Assembly (NCBI GenBank): GCA_014381485.1
Contig: JACNLN010000113.1
Span: forward strand, 1-5,715
Direction: 5' to 3'
Length of the DNA: 5,715 nucleotides
Source of the DNA: Fidelibacterota bacterium
GTDB taxonomy: Bacteria; Fidelibacterota; Marinisomatia; Marinisomatales; CAZVFT01
Below are positions 1 through 5,300 of the stretch, piece after piece (position 1 is the first letter of the stretch; each line of letters starts with the position of its first letter). The position numbers and the translations under genes are program-made. The notes below the pieces were generated by a model. That model searched no databases, was not told where the DNA came from, and saw nothing but the letters and a program-made list of their open reading frames with translations.

Positions 1-3
1 CAT
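1..3 (-). other. Possible start codon of a leftward gene cut by the window edge
   Basis: Bases 1-3 read ATG on the minus strand. They are preceded, in the direction of translation, by TTGGAGTAAA, a GGAG Shine-Dalgarno-like sequence (8-11) four bases from the ATG. The coding region itself would lie entirely outside the window, so nothing can be said about the product. If real, this gene is divergent from the tRNA and its control region lies in 4-115, where I see no convincing promoter. The spacing is a little short, so this is a weak call resting only on the ATG and its ribosome-binding-like sequence. Confidence 0.3.
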
Positions 4-115
4 TTTACTCCAAAACAACAAAATACTTTATTGTTTGCAGATTACATAATGTCTTCGCATCTTTTCGGGGGTTTTTTAAAAGGCTAAAGCCTAAACTCCT
101 TGTGTCACGATACTT

Positions 116-198
116 GCCCGGGTGGCGGAATTGGTAGACGCGCTAGGTTCAGGGTCTAGTCTCCATTGGAGGTGCTGGTTCGATCCCAGTCCCGGGCA
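116..198 (+). tRNA. tRNA-Leu, anticodon CAG
   Basis: This is a complete class II tRNA of 83 bases that decodes the leucine codon CUG. The acceptor arm GCCCGGG (116-122) pairs perfectly with CCCGGGC (191-197), followed by discriminator A198, which is the usual base for leucine tRNAs. The D region carries the typical GGCGGAATTGGTAGACGCG. The anticodon stem CTAGG (143-147) pairs with TCTAG (155-159) around the seven-base loop TTCAGGG, which places CAG at 150-152. A long variable arm, CTCC-ATT-GGAG (161-171), identifies it as class II. The T arm GCTGG/CCAGT encloses TTCGATC. The 3' CCA is not encoded (A198 is followed by CT), so it must be added after transcription. It is the only clear plus-strand gene here and converges on the M3 peptidase gene. 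No clear promoter or terminator is visible next to it. Confidence 0.97.
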
Positions 199-283
199 CT
201 TCCTTATCAGGAATTCATTTCCCATTTCTCTCCACAAGATTCATTAGATCATAATTCCCGACAAGAATTTGCGTAGCGTAGAC

Positions 284-299
284 CCCGACGGATGTCGGG
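284..299. repeat. Perfect inverted repeat CCCGAC-GGAT-GTCGGG
   Basis: CCCGAC (284-289) and GTCGGG (294-299) form a six-base-pair GC-rich stem with a GGAT loop. A further CCCGAC copy occurs at 257-262 and could compete for pairing with the right arm. No T tract follows on either strand, so it is not a convincing intrinsic terminator. Confidence 0.6.
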
Positions 300-300
300 A

Positions 301-439
301 GTGAGTGGTGAAGCGCCTGCCCCGTGAAATCTGACGGAGGAAGATATTTTCACCGGGGGTAGTTGGTAGAGTGGTGAGTAGTAACTGGTGAGTGGTGAGC
401 CTTGGCATAGCCCTACGGCGAGTCCAGGTAGAGTGGTGA
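301..439. repeat. GAGTGGTGA-type short direct repeats
   Basis: GTGAGTGGTGA is found exactly at 301-311 and 388-398. GGTAGAGTGGTGA (13 bases) is found exactly at 365-377 and 427-439, offset by 62 bases. Related variants such as GGTGAGTAGTAACTGGTGAG lie between them. The spacing is irregular and the units degenerate, so this is neither a clean tandem repeat nor a CRISPR array. Confidence 0.6.
320..359. repeat. Imperfect long hairpin with CCCCGTGAAAT arm
   Basis: The left arm CCCCGTGAAATCT (320-332) faces the right arm AGATATTTTCACCGGGG (342-358). The complement of the right arm reads CCCCGGTGAAAATATCT, so the two arms match with one extra G in the CCCCG segment and a few unpaired A/T bases. 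The loop is GACGGAGGA. The length and compensating similarity of the arms suggest a real folded element or a remnant of a palindromic interspersed repeat. It is not followed by a T run. Confidence 0.5.
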
Positions 440-498
440 CCGGAAGTTTGGAAATCCCTACTCGTTACTGCATGGCAGGACAGGCTTCCTTACGTTTT

Positions 499-579
499 AC
501 ATAATTACATAATTATCCCGAAAAAACTATCGGGACAAGCTATTTTAAATAATTACGAATTACGCATTACATAATTACG
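499..579. repeat. ACATAATT/AATTACG tracts flanking a TCCCGA hairpin
   Basis: ACATAATT is repeated twice in tandem (499-506 and 507-514). After a hairpin with arms TCCCGA (516-521) and TCGGGA (530-535) and an AAAAACTA loop, a second tract, AATTACGAATTACGCATTAC (551-570), is followed by ACATAATTACG (569-579). The sequence TAATTAC and its variants therefore surround the hairpin on both sides, like a small composite repeat element. On the minus strand the loop contributes a run of six T, but it lies inside the hairpin, so terminator function is doubtful. Confidence 0.5.
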
Positions 580-612
580 TTTTGGGATTACCAACGGCAA
601 TAAACGGTGGGC

Positions 613-635
613 TGGTTCTGACGGGTGATGAACCA
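613..635 (-). terminator. Weak stem-loop directly after the M3 peptidase stop
   Basis: TGGTTC (613-618) and GAACCA (630-635) form a six-base-pair stem with an 11-base loop, one base beyond the peptidase stop codon at 637-639. No U-rich tract follows it on the minus strand, so it may only protect the mRNA 3' end or be chance. I list it because nothing else in the vicinity looks like a terminator for this transcript. Confidence 0.2.
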
Positions 636-636
636 A

Positions 637-2712
637 TTAATCTTCATTTAAACCCAAACTTTTTAAAAATGCTCTATTATTTGGTTCCCTGCCAAGGAAT
701 TGACTTACCAATACGAAAGGATCCTCGGTTCCACCTTTTTCAAGAATAATTTTTCGAAAAAGCATCCCTGTGTCGCTGTCTAATATTCCCCGGGCTTCAA
801 AAACCGAAAACATATCCTGAGCGTACACTTCTGACCAGAGGTAACCATAATAGGCAGCAGCATACCCTTTAAGATGTCCAAAATTAGTTTGAAAATAAGT
901 CCCCTCCTGATATGGGTAAAATGTAATCTCATTTTGAAGCTCCCTCAAAATATCTGTGGTGGTTATCTCCCCATCTGGATTATAACCGTCATGCAACGTA
1001 AAGTCTAAAACTCCATAAAATACCTGCTGAAGGGTATTCAGTGCTGAATTCAAGTTCTTCGCTGCCAGCATTTTATCTACCAGTTCCTCTGGAATAACCT
1101 CACCGGTTTCATAATGTATGGCGAAAAGAGAAAGAGATTCTTTATTCCAGACCCAGTTTTCAAGCATTTGTGAGGGAGCCTCGACAAAATCTTGAACAAC
1201 ACCTGTTCCGGCATATTTTATCAATTCCGATTTTGTAAGAAGACCGTGAAGGAGATGACCGAACTCATGAAAGAAGGTTTCAACATTATCGTGAGTCAAT
1301 AAAGATGGCTGGTCTTGCGTCGGTTTCGGGAAATTACATACAAGAGTATAAACTGGTTTTTGATATCCCTGTGGTAACATTTTGCCAATAACTACACTGA
1401 AAGCTGCCGCATGATGATATTTATTAGGTCTGGGAAAAAGATCCAAATAAAATCGACCGATCAATTCATCGGTTTCATCGTCGAAAACTTCAAACATTCT
1501 CACATCCTTATGCCAGACTGACGGACTGTCAACCTCACAATACGTTATATTGAACAATTGCTGAGTAATTGTGAAAAGTCCATTTATTACATTATTAAGC
1601 TCAAAATATGACTTAACTTCTTCTTCATCTACTTGATATTCTTCTTCCAGTAGCTTATTTTGATAATATCGCTTTTCGTAAGGAAATATCACCTCTGCCG
1701 GTTCACCCGTAATGGCAGATTTTATTTCAAGCATCGCAGCATATTCCTGTACAGCTTTTTCGTACAAACTCTCTTTTAATTCATTTTCAAAATTCCATAC
1801 CCTTTCTGGATTTTTTGCCATTAGGATTTCTGTTCGATATTCTGCAAATGTATCATAACCCAAAATATCCGCAAGCTTTTTTCGGTAGCGTAACATATCA
1901 TCGAGAACTTCTATATTTTTTTTACTCGCTCGATTCAAGAACTTATAATAGAGAGCTTTTCTGGAATTATTTGATTCTGCATATTTCATAAATGTAAAAT
2001 ATGAGGGATAAGACATATCGATGGCATAGGTTCCATCCTTTTGAAGCCGCTCTTTCTTAAACGTCTCAGTTAATCCAGCAGATTCTTCTTCAGAAATAAA
2101 AAGAGTATCCTGATATGAGGAGATATTTCGTCGAAATTCCAGCCCGATGTTAGCAAGTCTATTTTTTATTCCCCTGACAAATTCTCGTTTCTCTTTATTA
2201 AGCCCAAAACCACTACGATTGAAATCTCGAATCTTATCTTCAAGATACTTCTTCTTAGCTCCAGAAAGTGATTTTGCTTCCCCAAGTTGTGAATATGCAA
2301 ACAGAGCATTATATAGATCCTCATTTGCAGATAATTCATTCAATAACTTTTCAACCCGGATGCTGCAACTGTCACCTTCATTTCTAATGATTTCCTCCGG
2401 ATGGGTTGCTCCCATCAGTGATGCTGGACTCCATACCTTTTCAATGATATATTCGATATCATCAATGGGACGTATGGTATTTTTAAAGGTTTGTTTACCA
2501 TCATCCAACGAAATAATTTTATCTAATATGATTCGGGCTTCAGAAATAACATGATCTGTGGCTTTTGTAATGTCCCCCTTTTTGAGTTCTCCAAATTGGA
2601 TAATCTCATTAAACTCATAAAGAAGTGGATTTTCTCGAGGTTCCGATGAAATACTTAAAAGAATAGCGATTCCAATAATAATACACCCCAGAATGAATAC
2701 TGTTTTTTTCAT
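637..2712 (-). CDS. M3-family zinc metallopeptidase (thimet oligopeptidase/Dcp type), membrane-anchored
   Basis: This 691-residue protein belongs to the M3 family, whose members cleave short peptides inside a deep channel. The zinc site is complete: HEFGH at 482-486 supplies both histidines and the catalytic Glu483, and Glu511 in DFVEAPSQ, 25 residues after the second histidine, is the third ligand. Downstream, FGHLKGYAAAYYGYLW (611-626) carries the His613 and Tyr617/621/624 equivalents of the substrate-binding loop, one residue shorter than in thimet oligopeptidase. The first 23 residues are MKK followed by a hydrophobic stretch, so the enzyme is probably exported or tethered outside the inner membrane, unlike cytosolic OpdA or Dcp. 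Cys10 sits in a poor lipobox context and too close to the N-terminus for a lipoprotein. The ATG is supported by GAGG (2721-2724) eight bases upstream. The family is certain; substrate specificity and the precise subfamily are not. Confidence 0.93.
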   Translation of the reverse strand: MKKTVFILGCIIIGIAILLSISSEPRENPLLYEFNEIIQFGELKKGDITKATDHVISEARIILDKIISLDDGKQTFKNTIRPIDDIEYIIEKVWSPASLMGATHPEEIIRNEGDSCSIRVEKLLNELSANEDLYNALFAYSQLGEAKSLSGAKKKYLEDKIRDFNRSGFGLNKEKREFVRGIKNRLANIGLEFRRNISSYQDTLFISEEESAGLTETFKKERLQKDGTYAIDMSYPSYFTFMKYAESNNSRKALYYKFLNRASKKNIEVLDDMLRYRKKLADILGYDTFAEYRTEILMAKNPERVWNFENELKESLYEKAVQEYAAMLEIKSAITGEPAEVIFPYEKRYYQNKLLEEEYQVDEEEVKSYFELNNVINGLFTITQQLFNITYCEVDSPSVWHKDVRMFEVFDDETDELIGRFYLDLFPRPNKYHHAAAFSVVIGKMLPQGYQKPVYTLVCNFPKPTQDQPSLLTHDNVETFFHEFGHLLHGLLTKSELIKYAGTGVVQDFVEAPSQMLENWVWNKESLSLFAIHYETGEVIPEELVDKMLAAKNLNSALNTLQQVFYGVLDFTLHDGYNPDGEITTTDILRELQNEITFYPYQEGTYFQTNFGHLKGYAAAYYGYLWSEVYAQDMFSVFEARGILDSDTGMLFRKIILEKGGTEDPFVLVSQFLGREPNNRAFLKSLGLNED

Positions 2713-2784
2713 TATGTTTTCCTCACATTCAAATTACAGTTCATTGAATATTACAAAATTAATAGTTTTGAACTCAGGTTTTAA

Positions 2785-2815
2785 ATAAATGTAATTCCAC
2801 ATTTATACTAAATGT
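2785..2815. promoter_or_regulatory. Cluster of inverted AAATGT/ACATTT half-sites upstream of the M3 peptidase gene
   Basis: Three half-sites alternate in orientation: ATAAATGT (2785-2792), ACATTTAT (2799-2806) and TAAATGT (2809-2815). They make two overlapping palindromes, an 8-base-arm one with a 6-base spacer (2785-2806) and a 7-base-arm one with a 3-base spacer (2799-2815). On the minus strand the second encloses TATAAA (2802-2807), which resembles a -10 box but lacks a good -35. The cluster lies 73-103 bases upstream of the peptidase ATG, where an operator could sit. The region is very AT-rich, so chance palindromes are possible. Confidence 0.35.
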
Positions 2816-2846
2816 TGTGATAATCTTCCTCTCGTAAATATACGAA

Positions 2847-3665
2847 TCAATCAGGTACAAGAACGATTTTCCCAAATTGTTGTCGATCTTCAAGGTATTG
2901 ATGAGCTTCCACAACCTGGGACATAGGAAAAACTTTATCAAGGATGTGATTCAGTTTTTTCTCGTGTAAATATTTCACTAACTCTTTAAAACCTTTGGTA
3001 TCTCCCATTGTCGATCCTAACAGTGTTTGCTGTTTAATAAAAAAATGTCTGAGGTCAATATTTACATTCGCTCCTGTTGTTGCCCCACACGTTACCAATC
3101 GACCACCTTTCGCCAGAGATTTTATACTATTCTCCCAGGTGGCAGACCCGACGTGTTCAAAAACAACATCCACACCCTGCCCATCGGTAAATTTCCTGAT
3201 TTGCTTGACAATATCATTGGAATAATGATTTATGAAAAAATCGGCACCAAGTGAACGAGCGAATTCCAGTTTCTCCTTGCTCCCACCCGTGGCAATTACT
3301 TCGCACCCAAATAATTTCGCAATCTGAATTGCTGCACTTCCAACGCCTGATGTAGCTCCTAAAACAAGCACTTTCTCCCCCTCTTTGATTTGTGCCCTTC
3401 TGATAAGCATCCTGTAGGATGTTAAAAAAACAAGAGGGAATGCCGCTGCTTCCACAAAAGAAATATGTTCAGGTTTCTTCTCAAGATACTTTGGCTCAAT
3501 TGAGACAAATTCTCTTTGCATCCCATCTTCAGTCTCACCAAAAATCCCAAAATAATCACAGTAATTCTCCCTCCCAGTCTGGCAGTAGTGACATTTCCCG
3601 CAATAAGTACCGGGTTCAATTAAAATCTCATCCCCCGCTTCCCAACCATCCACATCTTCTCCCAC
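2847..3665 (-). CDS. Distal part of the interrupted dehydrogenase: structural-zinc lobe and Rossmann domain
   Basis: These 272 codons follow the amber stop without a gap and begin with GTG, which could act as a restart codon immediately after termination, though no Shine-Dalgarno sequence is well placed. The part carries the four-cysteine structural zinc motif CGKCHYCQTGRENYC (fragment residues 22-36) and the strongly conserved AAAFPLVFLTSYRML helix. The Rossmann fingerprint VLVLGATSGVGSAAIQIAK (99-117) is followed by the ADFFINH segment, and the protein ends in KIVLVPD. Produced alone, it would bind NAD(P) but lack the first 68 residues of the GroES-like catalytic domain, so full activity is unlikely. 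It makes most sense as the 3' part of the broken gene. Confidence 0.7.
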   Translation of the reverse strand: MGEDVDGWEAGDEILIEPGTYCGKCHYCQTGRENYCDYFGIFGETEDGMQREFVSIEPKYLEKKPEHISFVEAAAFPLVFLTSYRMLIRRAQIKEGEKVLVLGATSGVGSAAIQIAKLFGCEVIATGGSKEKLEFARSLGADFFINHYSNDIVKQIRKFTDGQGVDVVFEHVGSATWENSIKSLAKGGRLVTCGATTGANVNIDLRHFFIKQQTLLGSTMGDTKGFKELVKYLHEKKLNHILDKVFPMSQVVEAHQYLEDRQQFGKIVLVPD

Positions 3666-3872
3666 CTACGCAATATTACCGCTTCCATCGCTTCCTAAGA
3701 TAACAGGGAGAGTCACAACAGGTAAACCATTTCGAACCCAGATATCAAGATGATTGATAGAGGAAGCCTTAATCTGAACCAGAACCTGATCAGGACGACG
3801 CTCAGGAGTTGGAGCATCTTCCCACCTTAACACTTCCGGTCCACCAAACTTATGTATTCTAACTGCTTTCAT
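3666..3872 (-). CDS. Proximal part of the interrupted dehydrogenase: N-terminal GroES-like segment
   Basis: This 68-residue frame starts MKAVRIHKFGGPEVLRWED and ends at TAG. It contains the first strands of the GroES-like domain, NHLDIWVRNGLP (40-51) and LPVILGSDGSG (55-65). In classical zinc alcohol dehydrogenases the corresponding places hold the catalytic Cys and the Gly-His-Glu motif. Here Asn40-His41 and Ser61-Asp62 stand there, as is usual for this subgroup, so the catalytic metal site differs from the classical one. As a free peptide it cannot fold into a working enzyme. It belongs with the distal part as one disrupted gene. Confidence 0.7.
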   Translation of the reverse strand: MKAVRIHKFGGPEVLRWEDAPTPERRPDQVLVQIKASSINHLDIWVRNGLPVVTLPVILGSDGSGNIA

Positions 3873-3944
3873 TATCAGATAAAAAGCATTTTCCCAGAGT
3901 TAGTCGCGTTTTGATGAAACTACACAGGCAATAACCCTATTCTC

Positions 3945-4130
3945 CTAATCGTCATCAATCTCCTGAAAATCTGCATCACGGATATCTTCTTCTGGTATGT
4001 TAATTGAAGATTTCTCCTGAGACCTGCGGGATTTTGATTCTTTCAGGGTGATTTTTGGTAAATACGATTTTAAAAATCGGTACAGAAAATAGACAAGTAA
4101 AATAAGAATGACGTATTTCATAACTATCAT
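3945..4130 (-). CDS. Small single-pass membrane protein with acidic C-terminal tail
   Basis: This is a hypothetical protein of 61 residues. Residues about 5-20 (KYVILILLVYFLYRFL) form one membrane segment, followed by a basic stretch (residues 21-40, rich in Lys, Arg and Ser) and a strongly acidic end, IPEEDIRDADFQEIDDD (45-61). The basic stretch after the helix suggests a cytoplasmic tail. The layout recalls short uncharacterised membrane proteins of the DUF4834 kind found near housekeeping genes in Bacteroidota-like bacteria, but I cannot confirm membership. Its ATG overlaps the kinase stop as ATGA (4127-4130), typical of translational coupling. There is no separate Shine-Dalgarno sequence. 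A second Met at residue 4 is an alternative start. It ends in TAG. No function is assigned. Confidence 0.65.
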   Translation of the reverse strand: MIVMKYVILILLVYFLYRFLKSYLPKITLKESKSRRSQEKSSINIPEEDIRDADFQEIDDD

Positions 4131-4768
4131 ATTTTTGTGACAGGATTAAAAAATTTGGTACCACTCACTGGTTGGCGGATATAATTGATGACCTCCTTCA
4201 GATCATCAGGATTATTCACAAAATCTATATTATTTGTGTTGATGATGAGAAGGGGACTATCCTGATATCTGAAGAAAAATTCATTGTAAACCTGATTGAG
4301 AGCATCAATGTAGTCCCAGGAGATTTCTTTCTCAAATCCGCGGGCGCGAGCCCCAATATTTTTCATCAGGTGATTCGTATCCGCTTGAAGATAGATGACC
4401 AGATCCGGAGTTACCACATTTTTTTGAAATAAATTCGCTACGGTATCATATAGAGTAAGCTCTTTTTCATCCAGGTTCAATGAAGCGAATAACCTGTCCT
4501 TCACAAACATATAATCAGAGATTACTAATTTGTGGAACATATCTGTCTGTCGGATATCCAGTTGCTGGCGATATCTGTTTAACAGGAAAAAAAGTTGTGT
4601 TTGGAAAGCATATCGTTCCGGATCACGGTAAAAATCAGGTAAAAAAGGATTTTCCTCAAACTTTTCAAGTACTAACCGGGCATTCAATTCATCAGACAGC
4701 AATTCCGCAAGGCTTGTCTTCCCTACTCCTATGGAACCTTCAATGGCAATAAAATAAATATTATTCAA
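4127..4768 (-). CDS. Deoxynucleoside kinase (dNK family, deoxyadenosine/deoxyguanosine kinase-like)
   Basis: This 213-residue cytosolic kinase phosphorylates deoxynucleosides to their monophosphates for salvage. It has the P-loop GSIGVGKT (11-18), the family segment EENPFLPDFY (38-47), the substrate-pocket FQTQLFFLLNRYRQQ (55-69), SDYMFVKDRLFA (84-95) in place of the DRS motif, and a LID arginine pair ARARGFEKE (140-148). The length is normal for bacterial dNKs. I chose TTG at 4768 as the start because the homologous region begins directly there (NNIYFIAIEG) and AAAAGGAG (4776-4783) lies seven bases upstream. An upstream in-frame ATG at 4885 would add 39 basic residues lying wholly inside folK, which is improbable. 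The start overlaps the folK stop by eight bases. The preferred base (dA, dG or dC) is not readable from the sequence. Signature residues make the family assignment secure. Confidence 0.92.
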   Translation of the reverse strand: MNNIYFIAIEGSIGVGKTSLAELLSDELNARLVLEKFEENPFLPDFYRDPERYAFQTQLFFLLNRYRQQLDIRQTDMFHKLVISDYMFVKDRLFASLNLDEKELTLYDTVANLFQKNVVTPDLVIYLQADTNHLMKNIGARARGFEKEISWDYIDALNQVYNEFFFRYQDSPLLIINTNNIDFVNNPDDLKEVINYIRQPVSGTKFFNPVTKI

Positions 4769-5300
4769 ACCCCGTCTCCTTTTGATCTTTATATAATCTA
4801 ACCGTTGAATTATCCTGACAGATCGCAAGCATTTGGTTAACGTATTTATGAGTTTTCGGGCAAACCAACTCAGGGGCAATTTCATTCAATGGGACTAACA
4901 CAAATCTTCTTTCAGAATATCTCTTGTGAGGCACCTGTAGATTCTCCTGATTAATAATCTGATTTCCATAAAAAATAATATCAATATCAATCGTTCTGGG
5001 CGCGAATCTAACATTATTCCTTATACGACCGAGCTCTTCCTCAATTTTTTGAACTTCTTCTAATAATATTTTACACTGCAAATCAGTACGAATTTGCACA
5101 ACGCAATTTAAATAATCTCCCTGATTTTTAATATACAAAGGATCTGTCTCATAGATATGAGAGGTACATTGGATTTGAATTTTAGGGTGAGATTTTAGTT
5201 TCTCAACAGCCGATTGAAGATAGTACAAGCGATTACCTATATTGGATCCCAGACTCAAATATACAGGAAAATCTGGCAGTTCAGTCACGTGACCTTTCAA
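4761..5300 (-). CDS. folK: 2-amino-4-hydroxy-6-hydroxymethyldihydropteridine pyrophosphokinase (HPPK)
   Basis: HPPK transfers pyrophosphate from ATP to 6-hydroxymethyl-dihydropterin, the step after FolB in folate synthesis. VYLSLGSNIGNR (13-24) is the family N-terminus and SHIYETDPL (47-55) the next conserved block. The signature RFAPRTIDIDIIFYGN (98-113) carries the Mg-binding Asp105 and Asp107. VPHKRYSERRFVLVPLNEIAPEL follows from about residue 122. The size (179 residues from TTG at 5300, 175 from GTG at 5288) is normal. The start is uncertain: TTG 5300 has GGAAG six bases upstream and overlaps folB by 20 bases, while GTG 5288 has AAAGG four bases upstream and overlaps by eight. Either gives a short extension before the fold. 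The stop TAA overlaps the kinase TTG. It is the second gene of the operon. Confidence 0.94.
   Translation of the reverse strand: MKGHVTELPDFPVYLSLGSNIGNRLYYLQSAVEKLKSHPKIQIQCTSHIYETDPLYIKNQGDYLNCVVQIRTDLQCKILLEEVQKIEEELGRIRNNVRFAPRTIDIDIIFYGNQIINQENLQVPHKRYSERRFVLVPLNEIAPELVCPKTHKYVNQMLAICQDNSTVRLYKDQKETGFE
4776..4783 (-). promoter_or_regulatory. Ribosome-binding site that fixes the TTG start of the deoxynucleoside kinase
   Basis: AAAAGGAG lies within the last codons of folK, with seven bases between it and TTG 4768-4766. This is one of the best Shine-Dalgarno matches in the window. It sits exactly where the kinase homology begins, supporting the non-ATG start and coupling of kinase translation to folK termination. 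Confidence 0.75.

Larger units (their letters stand above)
240..580. repeat. Intergenic mosaic of short hairpins and direct repeats
   Basis: This is the main part of the 438-base gene-free stretch between tRNA-Leu and the M3 peptidase gene. I see no open frame with coding character. It contains a perfect hairpin (284-299), a longer imperfect hairpin (320-359), a GTGAGTGGTGA-type direct-repeat zone (301-439), and a second perfect hairpin (516-535) lying between two AATTAC/ACATAATT tracts (499-514 and 551-579). The middle portion is more GC-rich than the surrounding genes. The mix looks like accumulated, partly eroded interspersed repeats of the kind that recur between genes in one genome. Copy number cannot be judged from one window. 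Confidence 0.6.
2847..3872 (-). pseudogene. MDR-superfamily zinc-type alcohol dehydrogenase/quinone reductase interrupted by an in-frame TAG
   Basis: Read as one frame, this gives a 341-codon protein that matches the usual length of medium-chain dehydrogenases/reductases of the NHLDIWVR type, NAD(P)H-dependent oxidoreductases with a GroES-like catalytic fold and a Rossmann domain. A single amber codon (3666-3668) sits at position 69, between GSDGSGNIA and VGEDVDGWEAGDE. Relatives normally read straight through here and often have Glu, so GAG to TAG is the simplest explanation. There is no frameshift and no other stop, and all remaining motifs are intact, so the lesion is recent, a sequence error, or read through. 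The gene lies 72 bases after the membrane-protein frame and 134 bases before the M3 gene. Its ATG gives the family N-terminus but has no recognisable Shine-Dalgarno sequence. The natural substrate cannot be told from the sequence. Confidence 0.75.

Noticed and set aside
81..92. AGGCT-AA-AGCCT inverted repeat as a terminator left of the tRNA
   Set aside because: The arms are separated by two bases, leaving at best a short stem of four pairs or fewer, and it is badly placed for any gene visible in the window.
200..213. TTCCT-TATC-AGGAA stem just after tRNA-Leu as its terminator
   Set aside because: It is only five base pairs, mostly weak, and is followed by TTCATTTCCC rather than a T tract.
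301..439. CRISPR-like array
   Set aside because: The repeats are only 11-13 bases, degenerate and irregularly spaced, with no uniform spacers and no cas gene nearby.
2147..2554. 135-codon plus-strand open frame inside the M3 peptidase gene
   Set aside because: It lies antisense to a well-supported M3 coding region, shows no recognisable motif and fits a chance frame opposite a real gene.
2674..2712. Lipoprotein signal (ILGC) at the N-terminus of the M3 peptidase
   Set aside because: Cys10 comes after only nine residues, with Leu at -2, and the hydrophobic stretch continues beyond it. This fits a membrane anchor better than a lipobox.
2713..2784. Bacteroidota-type promoter (TTTG and TAnnTTTG) before the M3 gene
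   Set aside because: A TAATTTTG match exists on the minus strand, but no TTTG stands at the right distance upstream. The region is too AT-rich for a half match to count.
3666..3668. TAG reassigned to a sense codon in this organism
   Set aside because: The small membrane protein frame also ends in TAG at a sensible place, and one isolated amber codon is better explained by mutation or error. The idea is kept only as a check in the finding.
2995..3703. Several plus-strand frames of 75-94 codons, and a second minus frame (3422-3619), over the dehydrogenase
   Set aside because: All overlap conserved dehydrogenase codons in other frames and have no domain-like sequence. They are shadows.
4172..4752. 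Two plus-strand frames opposite the deoxynucleoside kinase
   Set aside because: They are antisense to P-loop kinase sequence with complete motifs, and have no ribosome-binding site or family resemblance of their own.
4769..4885. 39-residue basic N-terminal extension of the kinase
   Set aside because: It lies entirely within folK codons, has no family counterpart, and a strong ribosome-binding site marks the later TTG start.
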